A stretch of DNA of 64,000 bases, from assembly GCA_022784465.1 (NCBI GenBank), contig JALFUR010000012.1:1-64000 (forward strand). The letters run 5' to 3'. Below are positions 21,764-31,708 of the stretch, in pieces. Every line of letters begins with the position of its first letter. The first letter of the stretch is position 1. The notes beneath the pieces were generated by a model. That model was not told the origin of the DNA, searched no databases, and saw nothing but the letters and a program-made list of their open reading frames with translations. This DNA comes from Christensenella sp. Lineage in GTDB: Bacteria > Bacillota > Clostridia > Christensenellales > UBA3700. The position numbers were made by a program, and so were the translations under genes.

Positions 21764-21786
21764 CAATTATTTGTAATTTTTATTAT

Positions 21787-22749
21787 TTAGACATTTGTTA
21801 AATCGTCATTTGCAAAAGGTCCTGGAGCTACTTGCGAGATGTCGTGTTTAATAACAGCTTTTCTTCCCTTGATCTTGGCTTTAATTTCATCTTTCTTTTC
21901 TATTTGTTCAGCAAATATAGGCTTAAATGAACTTACAAAAGAAGATGCACCTTTCATAGCTTTAGCAACTAATTTTACAGTAATTCTTGGGCAAACTCTC
22001 ATTCCTAAGTCCATCATTTTTGCCATTCCATCTAGAACTACTCTAATTTTTCTCTTTCCAATTGCATTGACAATTCTCTTACCAGCTGTTGCTGCTGTAA
22101 TACCTTGTCCTTCAACTAATTTATCTGCTTTTTGTTGTCCAGCAGCCTCTCCTTCTCTTGCTTTATAAATATCTGTCTTAACAGGTCCTGGCATAATTGA
22201 GCAAACGCCTATTCCGTATCCTCTTAGTTCTTGAACTAAAGACTGTGTTAATCCGTTTACGCCACCTTTTGTTGCAGAATAAATTGCTTGTCCTCCAAAA
22301 GGCAAAATTGCAGAAGCAGAAGCAACGTTACAAATAAATCCAAATTGACTTTCTTTAACAAGTGGAATCATTGCTTTACAACTATATACAATGCTCAATA
22401 AGTTTGTATTGATAACTTTCATTGCTTGATCATCAGGCAAATCTGTATATTGTGTGAATGGTTGAATCATTCCAGCGTTATTAATAACAATATCTACACC
22501 AAAATTCATTGCTTTTAATTCTTCAGCAAATTTGTACCATTCTTCTTGTGAAGAAATATTAAATCTTCTATATGAAAATTTGTCTCCAAGTTCAGCTTTT
22601 AATTCATCTAGTTTTGCCTTATTTCTAGCTACACCCATAACATTACAGCCATACTTTTTAACTAAGATTAATAAAACTTCTTTTCCCATTCCTGTAGAAC
22701 AACCTGTTAAAACAACATTTCTACCATATAACCAATCTTTTCTTCCCAT
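21787..22749 (-). CDS. Short-chain dehydrogenase/reductase
   Basis: A 320-residue NAD(P)-dependent SDR. The Rossmann motif is TGCSTGMGKE near residue 15; NNAG is kept, and the catalytic Tyr-Lys is in YSATKGG, with Ser in the preceding SASA stretch. A C-terminal extension of about 80 residues, basic and helical, is longer than in classical SDRs of about 250 residues. The substrate is unknown. It follows citrate synthase by 31 nt with an AAAGAGG site, so the two are likely one operon. Confidence 0.88.
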   Translation of the reverse strand: MGRKDWLYGRNVVLTGCSTGMGKEVLLILVKKYGCNVMGVARNKAKLDELKAELGDKFSYRRFNISSQEEWYKFAEELKAMNFGVDIVINNAGMIQPFTQYTDLPDDQAMKVINTNLLSIVYSCKAMIPLVKESQFGFICNVASASAILPFGGQAIYSATKGGVNGLTQSLVQELRGYGIGVCSIMPGPVKTDIYKAREGEAAGQQKADKLVEGQGITAATAGKRIVNAIGKRKIRVVLDGMAKMMDLGMRVCPRITVKLVAKAMKGASSFVSSFKPIFAEQIEKKDEIKAKIKGRKAVIKHDISQVAPGPFANDDLTNV

Positions 22750-22780
22750 ATGTCCTCTTTTTTATTTTTTATTTTTATAT

Positions 22781-24166
22781 TTAACCTTGTGAAGGTTTTC
22801 TTTGATCTAACTTAACATATTCTTGTCTATCACCAACGGCAACGTATGCAGGACGAATAATTTTACTTTGATTTATTAATTCTTCGATACGATGAGCGCT
22901 CCAACCTGCAATTCTTGCAATAGCAAATATTGGTGTAAATAATTCTTTAGAGATATGTAGCATTTTATAGATATATCCAGTATAGAAATCTATATTAACT
23001 GCAACTCCTTTAAACACATTTCTTTTTTCGGCAATTAGCTCAGGCGCCATTTTGTACACCTTTTGATATAATTCAAAGTCTGGAGTGTGCTCAAAATGAT
23101 AATTTTCATTAAACAACATGCCTTTAAGAACATTAGCTCTAGGGTCAGATAAGGAATAAATCGCGTGTCCCATTCCATAAATTAGCCCTTGATGATCAAA
23201 TGCTTGACCATCTAAAATCTTCTTCAAATAATTTTTTACTTCATCATCTGAATAATCTTTTACATGAGCCTTTATATCTTCCATCATTTCAACAACTTTA
23301 ATATTTGCACCACCATGTTTAGGTCCTTTTAGTGATCCTAGTGCAGCTGCAATTGCTGAATATGTATCAGTTCCAGAAGATGTTACAACTCTAGTTGTAA
23401 ATGTAGAGTTATTACCACCACCATGCTCTGCATGTAAAATTAAGCAAACATCAAGCAATCTTGCTTCTTCTGCAGTAAATTTATCTGTACCTCTAAGCAT
23501 ATACAAAATGTTTTCTGCTGTAGATAAATATGGCTTTGGATTTCTAATTTTTAAATTCTTTCCTTCGTGATAATATCTATGAGCCTGATAAGAATGAACT
23601 GCTAAAACTGGAAAACATGCTATTAATTTCAAGCATTGTGTGAATACATTTTGTATATCTAAATCCTCAGCTTTTTCATCATAAGAATATAAAGACAACA
23701 CACACTTTGCCATAGCATTCATAATATTTTCAGAAACAGCTTTTAAAATTACATCTCTTAAAAAGGTATCTGGCAATTTTCTAAGTCCAGATAATAAGAA
23801 AATAAAGTCATCTAATTCTTGCTTATTTGGCAATTTTCCGCAAAGCAACAAATATGCGGTTTCTTCAAAACCAAATCTGCCATTATATGCGCCGCCTTCA
23901 ATGATTTGTTGAATTGGAATTCCTCTATAAAAACATTCGCCTTCTATAGGGATTCGTTCACCATTTTCAGTATATCTAAAAGCATTAATTTCTGAAATTT
24001 CTGTAAGCCCTGTAACAACGCCGTTACCTTTTTTGTCTCTTAATCCTCTAAATACTTTGTGTTTTTCGAATAAATCCGCGGTAATATAATCACATTTTGA
24101 AGAAAGTGATGCAAGATTCTTAATTTTCTTTTTATTATCTTTTATAAATTTATTGTAATTTTCCAT
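22781..24166 (-). CDS. Citrate synthase
   Basis: A 461-residue citrate (or 2-methylcitrate) synthase, joining acetyl-CoA to oxaloacetate. Catalytic parts are visible: LHAEHGGGNN with the first active His, LIYGMGHAIYSLSDPRA with the second His, and the Asp in VNIDFYTGYI. It has an N-terminal extension with GLTEISEINAF and YRGIPIQQII. An SDR gene follows. The exact substrate cannot be decided from sequence; a TCA-branch role in glutamate synthesis is usual in anaerobes. Confidence 0.92.
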   Translation of the reverse strand: MENYNKFIKDNKKKIKNLASLSSKCDYITADLFEKHKVFRGLRDKKGNGVVTGLTEISEINAFRYTENGERIPIEGECFYRGIPIQQIIEGGAYNGRFGFEETAYLLLCGKLPNKQELDDFIFLLSGLRKLPDTFLRDVILKAVSENIMNAMAKCVLSLYSYDEKAEDLDIQNVFTQCLKLIACFPVLAVHSYQAHRYYHEGKNLKIRNPKPYLSTAENILYMLRGTDKFTAEEARLLDVCLILHAEHGGGNNSTFTTRVVTSSGTDTYSAIAAALGSLKGPKHGGANIKVVEMMEDIKAHVKDYSDDEVKNYLKKILDGQAFDHQGLIYGMGHAIYSLSDPRANVLKGMLFNENYHFEHTPDFELYQKVYKMAPELIAEKRNVFKGVAVNIDFYTGYIYKMLHISKELFTPIFAIARIAGWSAHRIEELINQSKIIRPAYVAVGDRQEYVKLDQRKPSQG

Positions 24167-24192
24167 GTTGCCTATCTCGAATATCTTTTATA

Positions 24193-24221
24193 AATTAACA
24201 CATTTGTACTTTTTTTGTCAA
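24193..24221 (-). promoter_or_regulatory. Promoter of the citrate synthase gene
   Basis: TTGACA (24216-24221), a 17-nt spacer and TTAATT (24193-24198) on the minus strand, 27 nt before the ATG. Confidence 0.7.
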
Positions 24222-24240
24222 TTATTAAGCATTAGTCATT

Positions 24241-24268
24241 AAAAAACAGGCGCCTAAGCACCTGTTTT
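24241..24268 (-). terminator. Terminator of tuf
   Basis: On the minus strand ACAGGTGC/GCGCCTGT with a TTAG loop and flanking A and T runs, about 20 nt beyond the tuf stop. Confidence 0.85.
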
Positions 24269-24288
24269 TATTAATACTAATTTATATA

Positions 24289-25491
24289 TTAGCCTTTGAT
24301 CTTAGAAACAACACCTGAACCAACTGTTCTTCCACCTTCACGAATAGCGAAACGTAGTCCTTCTTCGATAGCGATTGGAGTAATAAGTTTGATTTCCATA
24401 GCAACGTTATCACCAGGCATAACCATTTCAACTCCTTCTGGAAGTTGGATAGAACCTGTAACGTCTGTTGTTCTGAAGTAGAATTGTGGTCTATATCCAT
24501 TGAAGAATGGAGTATGACGTCCACCTTCTTCTTTCTTAAGTACATATACTTGAGAAGAGAATTCTGTATGTGGATTGATTGAACCTGGTTTAGCAAGAAC
24601 TTGTCCTCTTTCGATACCAGATCTATCGATACCTCTTAATAGAGCACCAATGTTATCTCCAGCATAAGCTTCATCTAGTAACTTTCTGAACATTTCAAGA
24701 CCTGTGATTGTTGTTTCAACTGTAGGCTTAATACCAACGATTTCAACCTTATCTTGGATCTTTACACATCCTCTTTCTACTCTACCTGTAGCAACTGTAC
24801 CACGACCTGTGATTGTGAATACGTCTTCAACTGGCATTAAGAAAGGCTTATCTGTATCTCTTTCTGGAGCTGGGATATAAGAATCTACAGCATCTAATAA
24901 TTCTTGAATGCAAGCACATGCAGGATCATCTGGATGTCCAGCTGAAGCAGCTTGTAATGCTAATAATGCAGAACCCTTAATAATTGGAGTATCATCTCCA
25001 GGGAATCCGTACTCGTTTAGAAGTTCTCTGATTTCCATTTCTACTAAATCTAATAATTCTGGATCATCAACTTGATCTGTCTTGTTCATGAATACAACGA
25101 TATATGGAACGCCTACTTGACGAGCAAGCAAGATGTGTTCTCTTGTTTGTGGCATTGGACCATCTGTAGAAGCAACTACAAGGATAGCACCATCCATTTG
25201 AGCAGCACCAGTAATCATGTTCTTAACATAGTCTGCGTGTCCTGGGCAGTCAACGTGTGCATAGTGACGTGTTGCTGTTTGGTATTCAACGTGTGCTGTG
25301 TTAATTGTGATTCCTCTTGCTTTTTCTTCTGGAGCCTTATCGATTTCATCATATTTCATAGCGTCTCCAAGACCTCTAGCTGCAGAATACATTGTAATAG
25401 CGGCTGTAAGAGTTGTCTTACCATGGTCAACGTGACCAATTGTACCGATATTTACGTGTGGTTTAGTTCTTTCAAATTTAGCCTTAGCCAT
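24289..25491 (-). CDS. tuf: Elongation factor Tu
   Basis: EF-Tu (400 residues) carries aminoacyl-tRNA to the ribosome. GTPase motifs: G1 GHVDHGKT, G2 [13 protein letters not shown]3 DCPGHADY, G4 NKTDQVDD (usually NKCDMVDD) and G5 GSAL. Domains 2 and 3 follow at normal length. It closes the str-type group but has its own promoter after fusA. Confidence 0.99.
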   Translation of the reverse strand: MAKAKFERTKPHVNIGTIGHVDHGKTTLTAAITMYSAARGLGDAMKYDEIDKAPEEKARGITINTAHVEYQTATRHYAHVDCPGHADYVKNMITGAAQMDGAILVVASTDGPMPQTREHILLARQVGVPYIVVFMNKTDQVDDPELLDLVEMEIRELLNEYGFPGDDTPIIKGSALLALQAASAGHPDDPACACIQELLDAVDSYIPAPERDTDKPFLMPVEDVFTITGRGTVATGRVERGCVKIQDKVEIVGIKPTVETTITGLEMFRKLLDEAYAGDNIGALLRGIDRSGIERGQVLAKPGSINPHTEFSSQVYVLKKEEGGRHTPFFNGYRPQFYFRTTDVTGSIQLPEGVEMVMPGDNVAMEIKLITPIAIEEGLRFAIREGGRTVGSGVVSKIKG

Positions 25492-25545
25492 TTTAAATAT
25501 CCTCCTAAAAATTGACTATTTAATTTTTTGTTTTATTCTTTTTCT

Positions 25546-25575
25546 ATTTTATAATTTTTTATTATATTTTGTCAA
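25546..25575 (-). promoter_or_regulatory. Promoter of tuf
   Basis: TTGACA (25570-25575) is followed on the minus strand by TATAAA after 16 nt or TAAAAT after 18 nt. It sits between fusA and tuf and overlaps one arm of an 11-bp inverted repeat. Confidence 0.65.
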
Positions 25576-25609
25576 TATCAATATAGATTTGCGCTATTTT
25601 GATATTGAC
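25571..25609. repeat. 11-bp inverted repeat in the fusA-tuf gap
   Basis: GTCAATATCAA (25571-25581) and TTGATATTGAC (25599-25609) are exact reverse complements separated by 17 nt. The left arm contains most of the tuf -35 box. Confidence 0.75.
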
Positions 25610-25617
25610 TTTATTGA

Positions 25618-27717
25618 TTACTTCTTAGCTGCTGCTCTTTCTCCGATAATCTTTTCAGCAACGCTCTTTGGAACTTCTGCATAGTGAGAGAATTGCATTG
25701 TGAAGTTACCACGACCTTGAGTAGATCCACGAAGATCTGTAGCATAACCAAACATTTCTCCTAGTGGTACTTCAGCATCTACGACTTGTACACCATTTCT
25801 ATCTTCTGTTGTCTTGATATTTCCACGACGTCCAGAAATTGTTCCTAAAATTGTTCCTAAATATTCATCTGGAGCAACAACTTCAACTGACATGATAGGC
25901 TCAAGCAATACTGGCTTAGCTCTAGAAGCACCATCTTTAAATGCCATAGATCCAGCGATTTGGAATGCCATTTCTGATGAGTCTACTTCATGGTAAGAAC
26001 CATCTACTAAGTCGATATTGAAATCAACCATTTCATATCCTGCTAAGATACCGCCCATAGCAGCATCACGCATACCTTTTTCAACAGCTGGAATATATTC
26101 TTTTGGAATAGATCCACCAACTGTCTTATCTACGAATGTTACGCCCTTTCCTGGTTCATTTGGAGAAAGAACAACTTTACAATGACCATATTGTCCTTTA
26201 CCACCAGATTGTCTCTTGTACATTCCTTCAGCATTAACAGTTTCTCTGATTGTTTCACGATAAGCAACTTGTGGGTTACCAACATTTGCATCTACCTTGA
26301 ATTCTCTTCTTAATCTATCTACGATAATGTCTAGGTGTAATTCACCCATACCAGCGATGATTGTTTGTCCTGTTTCTTGATCTGTATATGTTTTGAATGT
26401 TGGATCTTCTTCAGCAAGTTTTTGAAGAGCAAGACCCATCTTTTCTTGACCAGCTTTTGTCTTTGGTTCGATAGCAATTTGAATAACTGGTTCTGGGAAA
26501 TCCATACTCTCTAATACGATTGGATCCTTTTCATCACATAGAGTATCACCTGTTGTTGTATCTTTTAATCCAACGATAGCAATGATATCACCAGCATGTG
26601 CTTCGTCGATTTCTGTACGACTGTTAGCGTGCATTCTTACCAAACGACCAATACGTTCTCTCTTATCTTTTGTTGAGTTATATACATATGAACCTTTTGT
26701 GATAACACCTGAATATACTCTGTAGTAAGCTAATTTTCCAACGAATGGGTCTGTAGCAATCTTGAATGCTAATCCACTTAGTGGAGCATCATCAGAAGCT
26801 GGACGAGTGATTATCTTGTCTTTTTCTCCAGGAACGTTTCCTTCTACTTCTGGAACGTCGATTGGAGATGGAAGATAATCAACAATAGCATCTAGTAATA
26901 ATTGAGTACCTTTGTTTCCTAATGAAGAACCACAGAAACATGGTGTCATATTCATAGCTATTGTAGCCTTTCTTACAACTGGTTTAATCATTTCTGGAGT
27001 AATAGTTTCAACACTTGTATCTCCATCTAAAACTAGCATCATGATGTCGTCATCATATTCAGCAACAGCTTCAAGCATTCTTTGACGATATTCTTCTGCT
27101 CCAGCTTTGAATTGATCTGGAATAGCAGAACGAACAACGTTAATACCATTGTTTCCTTCGAAGTGAACTGCTTCCATTGTTAACAAATCGATTACGCCTT
27201 CAAATTCTTTTGCAGAACCCATTGGGTATTGCATAGGAACTGGATTAGCTTTTAATCTCTTTCTCATCATTTGCATTGTTCTTTCAAAAGATGCATCATC
27301 TTTATCCATTTTGTTTACAAATGCAATACGAGGAACGTGATATTTAGTAGCTTGGTGCCATACTGTTTCAGATTGAGGTTCAACACCACCTCTTGCGCAG
27401 AATAAAGCAACAGCTCCATCTAGAATACGTAATGATCTTTCAACTTCTACTGTAAAGTCAACGTGTCCTGGTGTATCAATAATGTTAATTACGTTATCTC
27501 TCCAGTGAGTTGTTGTTGCAGCAGAACAAATTGTAATTCCTCTTTCTTGTTCTTGTTCCATCCAGTCCATTGTTGCAGCTCCATCATGAACTTCACCAAT
27601 TTTATGATTAATACCTGTATAGAAAAGAATTCTTTCTGTTGTTGTTGTCTTACCAGCATCGATGTGAGCCATGATACCGATATTTCTTGTTTTATCTAAT
27701 GAATATTCTCTTGGCAT
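25618..27717 (-). CDS. fusA: Elongation factor G
   Basis: EF-G (699 residues) drives translocation and ribosome recycling. G1 is [10 protein letters not shown], switch regions include [19 protein letters not shown] is G3 and NKMDKDDA is G4. Domain IV contains the [12 protein letters not shown] stretch. Length and start are standard, with an AAAGAGGG site. Order rpsL-rpsG-fusA-tuf is the conserved str arrangement. Confidence 0.99.
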   Translation of the reverse strand: MPREYSLDKTRNIGIMAHIDAGKTTTTERILFYTGINHKIGEVHDGAATMDWMEQEQERGITICSAATTTHWRDNVINIIDTPGHVDFTVEVERSLRILDGAVALFCARGGVEPQSETVWHQATKYHVPRIAFVNKMDKDDASFERTMQMMRKRLKANPVPMQYPMGSAKEFEGVIDLLTMEAVHFEGNNGINVVRSAIPDQFKAGAEEYRQRMLEAVAEYDDDIMMLVLDGDTSVETITPEMIKPVVRKATIAMNMTPCFCGSSLGNKGTQLLLDAIVDYLPSPIDVPEVEGNVPGEKDKIITRPASDDAPLSGLAFKIATDPFVGKLAYYRVYSGVITKGSYVYNSTKDKRERIGRLVRMHANSRTEIDEAHAGDIIAIVGLKDTTTGDTLCDEKDPIVLESMDFPEPVIQIAIEPKTKAGQEKMGLALQKLAEEDPTFKTYTDQETGQTIIAGMGELHLDIIVDRLRREFKVDANVGNPQVAYRETIRETVNAEGMYKRQSGGKGQYGHCKVVLSPNEPGKGVTFVDKTVGGSIPKEYIPAVEKGMRDAAMGGILAGYEMVDFNIDLVDGSYHEVDSSEMAFQIAGSMAFKDGASRAKPVLLEPIMSVEVVAPDEYLGTILGTISGRRGNIKTTEDRNGVQVVDAEVPLGEMFGYATDLRGSTQGRGNFTMQFSHYAEVPKSVAEKIIGERAAAKK

Positions 27718-27759
27718 ATTACCCTCTTTAATTTATTTTGTAATAATGTCGCTAGTATA

Positions 27760-28230
27760 TTACCAACGATAATGTGCAAACGCTTTGTTTGCTTCTGCCA
27801 TTCTATGCATTTCTTCTTTCTTCTTTACTGAGTTACCAGTATTGTTGAAAGCATCTAATAATTCAGCAGCAACACGTTCCATCATAGTTTTTTCTCCTCT
27901 CTTACGAGAAGCATCTACTACCCATCTAATTGCTAGAGTTTGTCTTCTAGCTGGTCTGATTTCACATGGAACTTGGTAAGTAGCACCACCTACACGACGT
28001 GCTTTTACTTCTGTTTCTGGTGTTGCATTAGCAAGAGCCTTAGTAAATACATCTACTGGATCTTGTCCTGATTTCTTTTGAATTATATCGAAAGCCCCAT
28101 AAACGATTTCTTGTGCAGTTCCTTTCTTTCCATCGTACATAACTTGATTGATGAATTTAGCAATAACTTTGCTTCCATACATTGGATCTGGCAATACATC
28201 TCTTGCGGGTACGCTATTTCTTCTTGGCAT
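27760..28230 (-). CDS. rpsG: 30S ribosomal protein S7
   Basis: S7 (156 residues) nucleates the 30S head. Markers: [43 protein letters not shown] and the end [18 protein letters not shown] site; 43 nt after rpsL. Confidence 0.98.
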   Translation of the reverse strand: MPRRNSVPARDVLPDPMYGSKVIAKFINQVMYDGKKGTAQEIVYGAFDIIQKKSGQDPVDVFTKALANATPETEVKARRVGGATYQVPCEIRPARRQTLAIRWVVDASRKRGEKTMMERVAAELLDAFNNTGNSVKKKEEMHRMAEANKAFAHYRW

Positions 28231-28273
28231 TTTTCTTTACCTCCTTGTTTAAGATTGTTGTTTGTGCATCCGA

Positions 28274-28645
28274 CTATTTAGGTCTCTTTGCGCCGTATTT
28301 AGATCTGCCTTGCATTCTCTTTGCAACACCTGCTGCATCAAGAGTACCACGAATAATGTGATATCTTACACCTGGCAAATCTCTTACTCTTCCGCCTCTA
28401 ATTAGAACTACACTGTGCTCTTGTAAGTTATGGCCGATACCTGGAATATAAATTGTACCTTCCATTCCATTAACAAGACGTACTCTTGCAATTTTTCTTA
28501 ATGCAGAATTAGGCTTTTTTGGTGAAGTTGTAGTAACTGAAAGACATACGCCTCTTTTTTGAGGATTTCCCTTCATGATAGGAGCAGTACTCTTAGAAAC
28601 TTGCTTTTCTCTACCAGCCTTAAGTAATTGATTGATTGTTGGCAT
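28274..28645 (-). CDS. rpsL: 30S ribosomal protein S12
   Basis: S12 (123 residues) of the decoding centre. The start [13 protein letters not shown] follows GGAGGT and gives the standard length; the frame is open further upstream, to 28720, but that part is unconserved leader. Decoding loops [13 protein letters not shown] (Lys43 of E. coli numbering kept) and the [14 protein letters not shown] motif are intact, so no streptomycin-resistance change is seen at the classic lysines. Confidence 0.97.
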   Translation of the reverse strand: MPTINQLLKAGREKQVSKSTAPIMKGNPQKRGVCLSVTTTSPKKPNSALRKIARVRLVNGMEGTIYIPGIGHNLQEHSVVLIRGGRVRDLPGVRYHIIRGTLDAAGVAKRMQGRSKYGAKRPK

Positions 28646-28796
28646 GTTTTTACCTCCATACTTTTTTCGATCGGATGAGCTACCCAGCAACCCCTTGAGG
28701 ATAAACTCAATTGTATACAATTAAGCTTTTTCGACACACTTTAAAAACTTAATTACATAGCAATACTACACTTAGTCTCCTAAGCATAGCAAAGTC

Positions 28797-28825
28797 ATTT
28801 TACATATATAAATATATTAAGTCAA
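28797..28825 (-). promoter_or_regulatory. Promoter of the rpsL operon
   Basis: TTGACT (28820-28825), a 17-nt spacer and TAAAAT (28797-28802) on the minus strand. This leaves a leader of about 140 nt before rpsL that holds a small TTGTATACAA palindrome and no gene. Confidence 0.75.
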
Positions 28826-28884
28826 ACAAATAAAATAATTTTTTTTTCGAGTTTAAAAAATTTTTGATTTTCTTGAAATTTTTA

Positions 28885-28903
28885 TGTAAAATTTTTGTAA
28901 AAT
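28885..28903 (-). repeat. TGTAAAAT pair upstream of the rpsL promoter
   Basis: Two copies of TGTAAAAT (plus strand) start at 28885 and 28896, exactly 11 bp apart, about 60 bp upstream of the rpsL -35. The same paired element occurs twice upstream of rpoB. Confidence 0.65.
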
Positions 28904-28934
28904 AAGAAAAATATAGACGATTTATTTCTACAAA

Positions 28935-29996
28935 TTATTTATCTGTAATTTTAACCGTTGCGCTGGCATCTAAATCTATATCACTTATTTCCGCTCCATT
29001 TAACACGCTATGATATGCTTGAGATGCTATCATGACAGCATTGTCTGTACACATCTTTACAGGAGGATAATATACCTTTATTCCAAACTTTTTAGATTGT
29101 ATATCCATCTTTTGTCTTAGCATTTCATTTGAGCCAACACCACCTGCAATTACAATTGTTTTTAATCCATATTTTCTAGCTGCTTTTATCGTGTTATTAA
29201 CCATAATGGATGTAACTCTATCTTGGAAAGAATATGCTAAATCTTTTTTGTTAATTTCCTCTCCCCTTTGCTCCATTTTGTGAACATAATTAATAACTGC
29301 AGTTTTTATGCCAGAAAAAGAAAAATCTAGCGTGTCTATATCTTTATATGGAATAGGAATATCTATACTAGCCTTGCCACCTTTTGCCAATTGTTGAACT
29401 TGAGGTCCTCCTGGGTATTCTAAGCCTAAAACCCTAGCTACTTTATCAAAGGCCTCTCCGCACGCATCATCTTGAGTCGTTCCAACAATTTCAATGTCCA
29501 TGTAACTATCAACTTTTGCAATTGCAGTATGACCACCAGATGCAATTAAACAAATATAAGGTGGCTTTAGTTCTTTATTAACAATATAATTAACCGCAAT
29601 ATGTCCCTTTATATGATTCACCGCAATCATAGGTTTTTGCATAGCATATGCTAACGCTTTTATATATGACACACCAACAAGAAGCGCCCCTAATAATCCT
29701 GCTCCGTAAGTAACAGCAAATAAATCTATATCTTCTATTTGTATTTTTGCTTGCTTTAATGCTTCATCTACGCAGTTTTGTATTGCCATAATATGATTTC
29801 TTGAAGCAATCTCAGGAACGACTCCGCCATATCTTTTATGTATATCAATTTGAGATGCAACAATATTTGCTAGTACTTCTTTGCCTTTAGTAATTGCACA
29901 AGCAGTCTCATCACAAGAAGATTCTATGGCAAGTATTACCATATCTTCTTTGTTTCTTATTTGCTCAAATTTTTCTCTTGCTACATCTATATACAT
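28935..29996 (-). CDS. tsaD: tRNA N6-threonylcarbamoyladenosine transferase
   Basis: TsaD (353 residues) transfers the threonylcarbamoyl group to A37 of ANN-decoding tRNAs, with TsaB and TsaE. ASKHA-type fold with AIESSCDETACAI near the start; metal ligands are in NHIKGHIAVNY, and ASGGHTAI and IAGGVGSNEMLR are also kept. The roughly 19-residue N-terminal lead before the conserved block occurs in other clostridial TsaD. Its ATG overlaps the prfB stop as TAATG. Confidence 0.96.
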   Translation of the reverse strand: MYIDVAREKFEQIRNKEDMVILAIESSCDETACAITKGKEVLANIVASQIDIHKRYGGVVPEIASRNHIMAIQNCVDEALKQAKIQIEDIDLFAVTYGAGLLGALLVGVSYIKALAYAMQKPMIAVNHIKGHIAVNYIVNKELKPPYICLIASGGHTAIAKVDSYMDIEIVGTTQDDACGEAFDKVARVLGLEYPGGPQVQQLAKGGKASIDIPIPYKDIDTLDFSFSGIKTAVINYVHKMEQRGEEINKKDLAYSFQDRVTSIMVNNTIKAARKYGLKTIVIAGGVGSNEMLRQKMDIQSKKFGIKVYYPPVKMCTDNAVMIASQAYHSVLNGAEISDIDLDASATVKITDK

Positions 29997-31096
29997 TAGT
30001 TTGCCTTCGTTAAATAATCGTTTATAAATCCTTCTATATCTCCATCCATTACTGCATTTATATTAGGATTTTCATAATTGGTTCTATGATCCTTAACTAA
30101 AGTGTATGGACAGAATACATAACTTCTTATTTGTGAACCCCATTCTATTTTCTTGATTTCTCCCTTAATCTCAGCTTCTTTTTCTTGTCTTTCTCTCTCT
30201 TGAAGTTCAATAAGTTTTGACCTTAACATTTGAAATGCTACTTCCTTATTTTGAACTTGCGATCTTTCATTTTGACAAGATACAACTATTCCTGTTGGGA
30301 AATGGGTTATTCTAATTGCTGAATCCGTCTTGTTTACTTTTTGTCCACCTGCTCCTGAACTTCTAAATGTATCTATACGTATATCGTCAGGATTAATAAC
30401 AACATCCGCATCATCCTCAACTTCAGGCATAACTTCAAGCGATGCAAAAGAAGTGTGTCTTCTTGCATTCGAATCAAATGGAGATATTCTAACAAGTCTA
30501 TGAACTCCCTTCTCAGCTTTTAGATATCCATATGCATTTTCGCCTTCAACTATAAATGTAATGCTCTTTATTCCAGCTTCATCTCCTGCTAAAGAATCTA
30601 CAACATCAACTTTAAACTTCATTTTCTCACAATATCTAGTGTACATTCTAAATAACATTTGAACCCAATCTTGAGCCTCCGTTCCACCAGCTCCTGCATG
30701 AAGTGTCAATATTGCATTATTTGCATCGTATTTCCCATTTAATAATGTGGAGATTTTTAATTCAGCTAAATCTTTTTTTAATTTTTTATTTTCTTCGTCA
30801 ATAGCTTCAAATTCATTCTCATCGTTTTCCTCTTCGCTAAGAGAAATCAATACCCCTAAATCCTCTACTCTTGACTCAAGTGCTTTAAATTGTTTTATTT
30901 TATTTTCTATACGAGCTAGTTCTTTATTTACGCTTTGCGCTTTAGCCATATCGTTCCAAAACCCATCTTGCTGTTGAACTTGTTCAAGTTCTTTTTTCTT
31001 GCCCTCTAACCCATCTAAATTTAAGGCCTTTTTTAATTCTAAAAGCACCTTTTCATTCTCGTTATAGTCTATTTTTAATAAATCTATACTAACCAT
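29996..31096 (-). CDS. prfB: Peptide chain release factor 2, without frameshift
   Basis: RF2 (366 residues) reads UAA and UGA. The anticodon-like SPF is in RISPFDSNARRH and the catalytic GGQ in GAGGQKVNKTDSA. In many bacteria a +1 frameshift at an in-frame UGA near codon 25 limits RF2. Here that region (KKALNLDGLEG) is read straight through with no UGA, so the autoregulatory shift is absent. It starts immediately after the GNAT stop (TAA then ATG). Confidence 0.95.
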   Translation of the reverse strand: MVSIDLLKIDYNENEKVLLELKKALNLDGLEGKKKELEQVQQQDGFWNDMAKAQSVNKELARIENKIKQFKALESRVEDLGVLISLSEEENDENEFEAIDEENKKLKKDLAELKISTLLNGKYDANNAILTLHAGAGGTEAQDWVQMLFRMYTRYCEKMKFKVDVVDSLAGDEAGIKSITFIVEGENAYGYLKAEKGVHRLVRISPFDSNARRHTSFASLEVMPEVEDDADVVINPDDIRIDTFRSSGAGGQKVNKTDSAIRITHFPTGIVVSCQNERSQVQNKEVAFQMLRSKLIELQERERQEKEAEIKGEIKKIEWGSQIRSYVFCPYTLVKDHRTNYENPNINAVMDGDIEGFINDYLTKAN

Positions 31097-31708
31097 TTAT
31101 ACCAATTGGCCTTCTTTTACTTCTTTAATTTTTGAAGAAAATAGTTTATCATATTCATCTACTTCTTCATCTTTAACCATATAGCAACTAGGATCTGAAT
31201 AAATACCTTTTATTTTTTCCATTTTCTTATCGTCTAATACTTTAACCATAAAAAATGGAGCTTCGTCATCTTTGTCCATTCCCTCATAATACACTCCATA
31301 CTTTGAGGCTGGCTCAAATCCATATTTTTTATAATAATCAGGATTTCCAGTAATAAATACACACTCATATCCTAAATCTTTAGCCTTTTGCAAAGTGTAA
31401 TTTATTATTGACTCTCCATATCCTTTATGTTGATATTTTGGATGCACGCTAACTGGTCCAAAAATTAATACAGCCTTATCCTCTCCATTTTCAAGTTTTA
31501 CATTTGCCTTTGCATAAAATATTGAAGCAACAATTTTTCCATCTTCTTCTATTACATAGTCTAATTCTTTAACAAAAGCTTTATCCTTTCTTAAATTATG
31601 TATAACATAATGCTCCATGCATCCTGGTCTATATACATTCCAAAATGCCTCTCTTGTTAAATCTTCAACATTAAAATAATCTTTTTCTTGCTCTAATCTA
31701 ATATTCAT
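31097..31708 (-). CDS. GNAT family N-acetyltransferase
   Basis: A 203-residue acetyl-CoA-dependent transferase of the GNAT superfamily, closest in layout to YhbS-like proteins. The acetyl-CoA loop is visible as VHPKYQHKGYGESII (Q/RxxGxG/A type), preceded by IFGPVSV and followed by FITGNPDYYKKYGFEPAS. Substrate unknown. It overlaps secA as TAATG and directly precedes prfB, which suggests coupled expression. Confidence 0.9.
   Translation of the reverse strand: MNIRLEQEKDYFNVEDLTREAFWNVYRPGCMEHYVIHNLRKDKAFVKELDYVIEEDGKIVASIFYAKANVKLENGEDKAVLIFGPVSVHPKYQHKGYGESIINYTLQKAKDLGYECVFITGNPDYYKKYGFEPASKYGVYYEGMDKDDEAPFFMVKVLDDKKMEKIKGIYSDPSCYMVKDEEVDEYDKLFSSKIKEVKEGQLV

Noticed and set aside
24282-25515. 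Overlapping frames of 104 and 147 codons within tuf
   Set aside because: Shadow frames of a highly biased, clearly identified EF-Tu gene.
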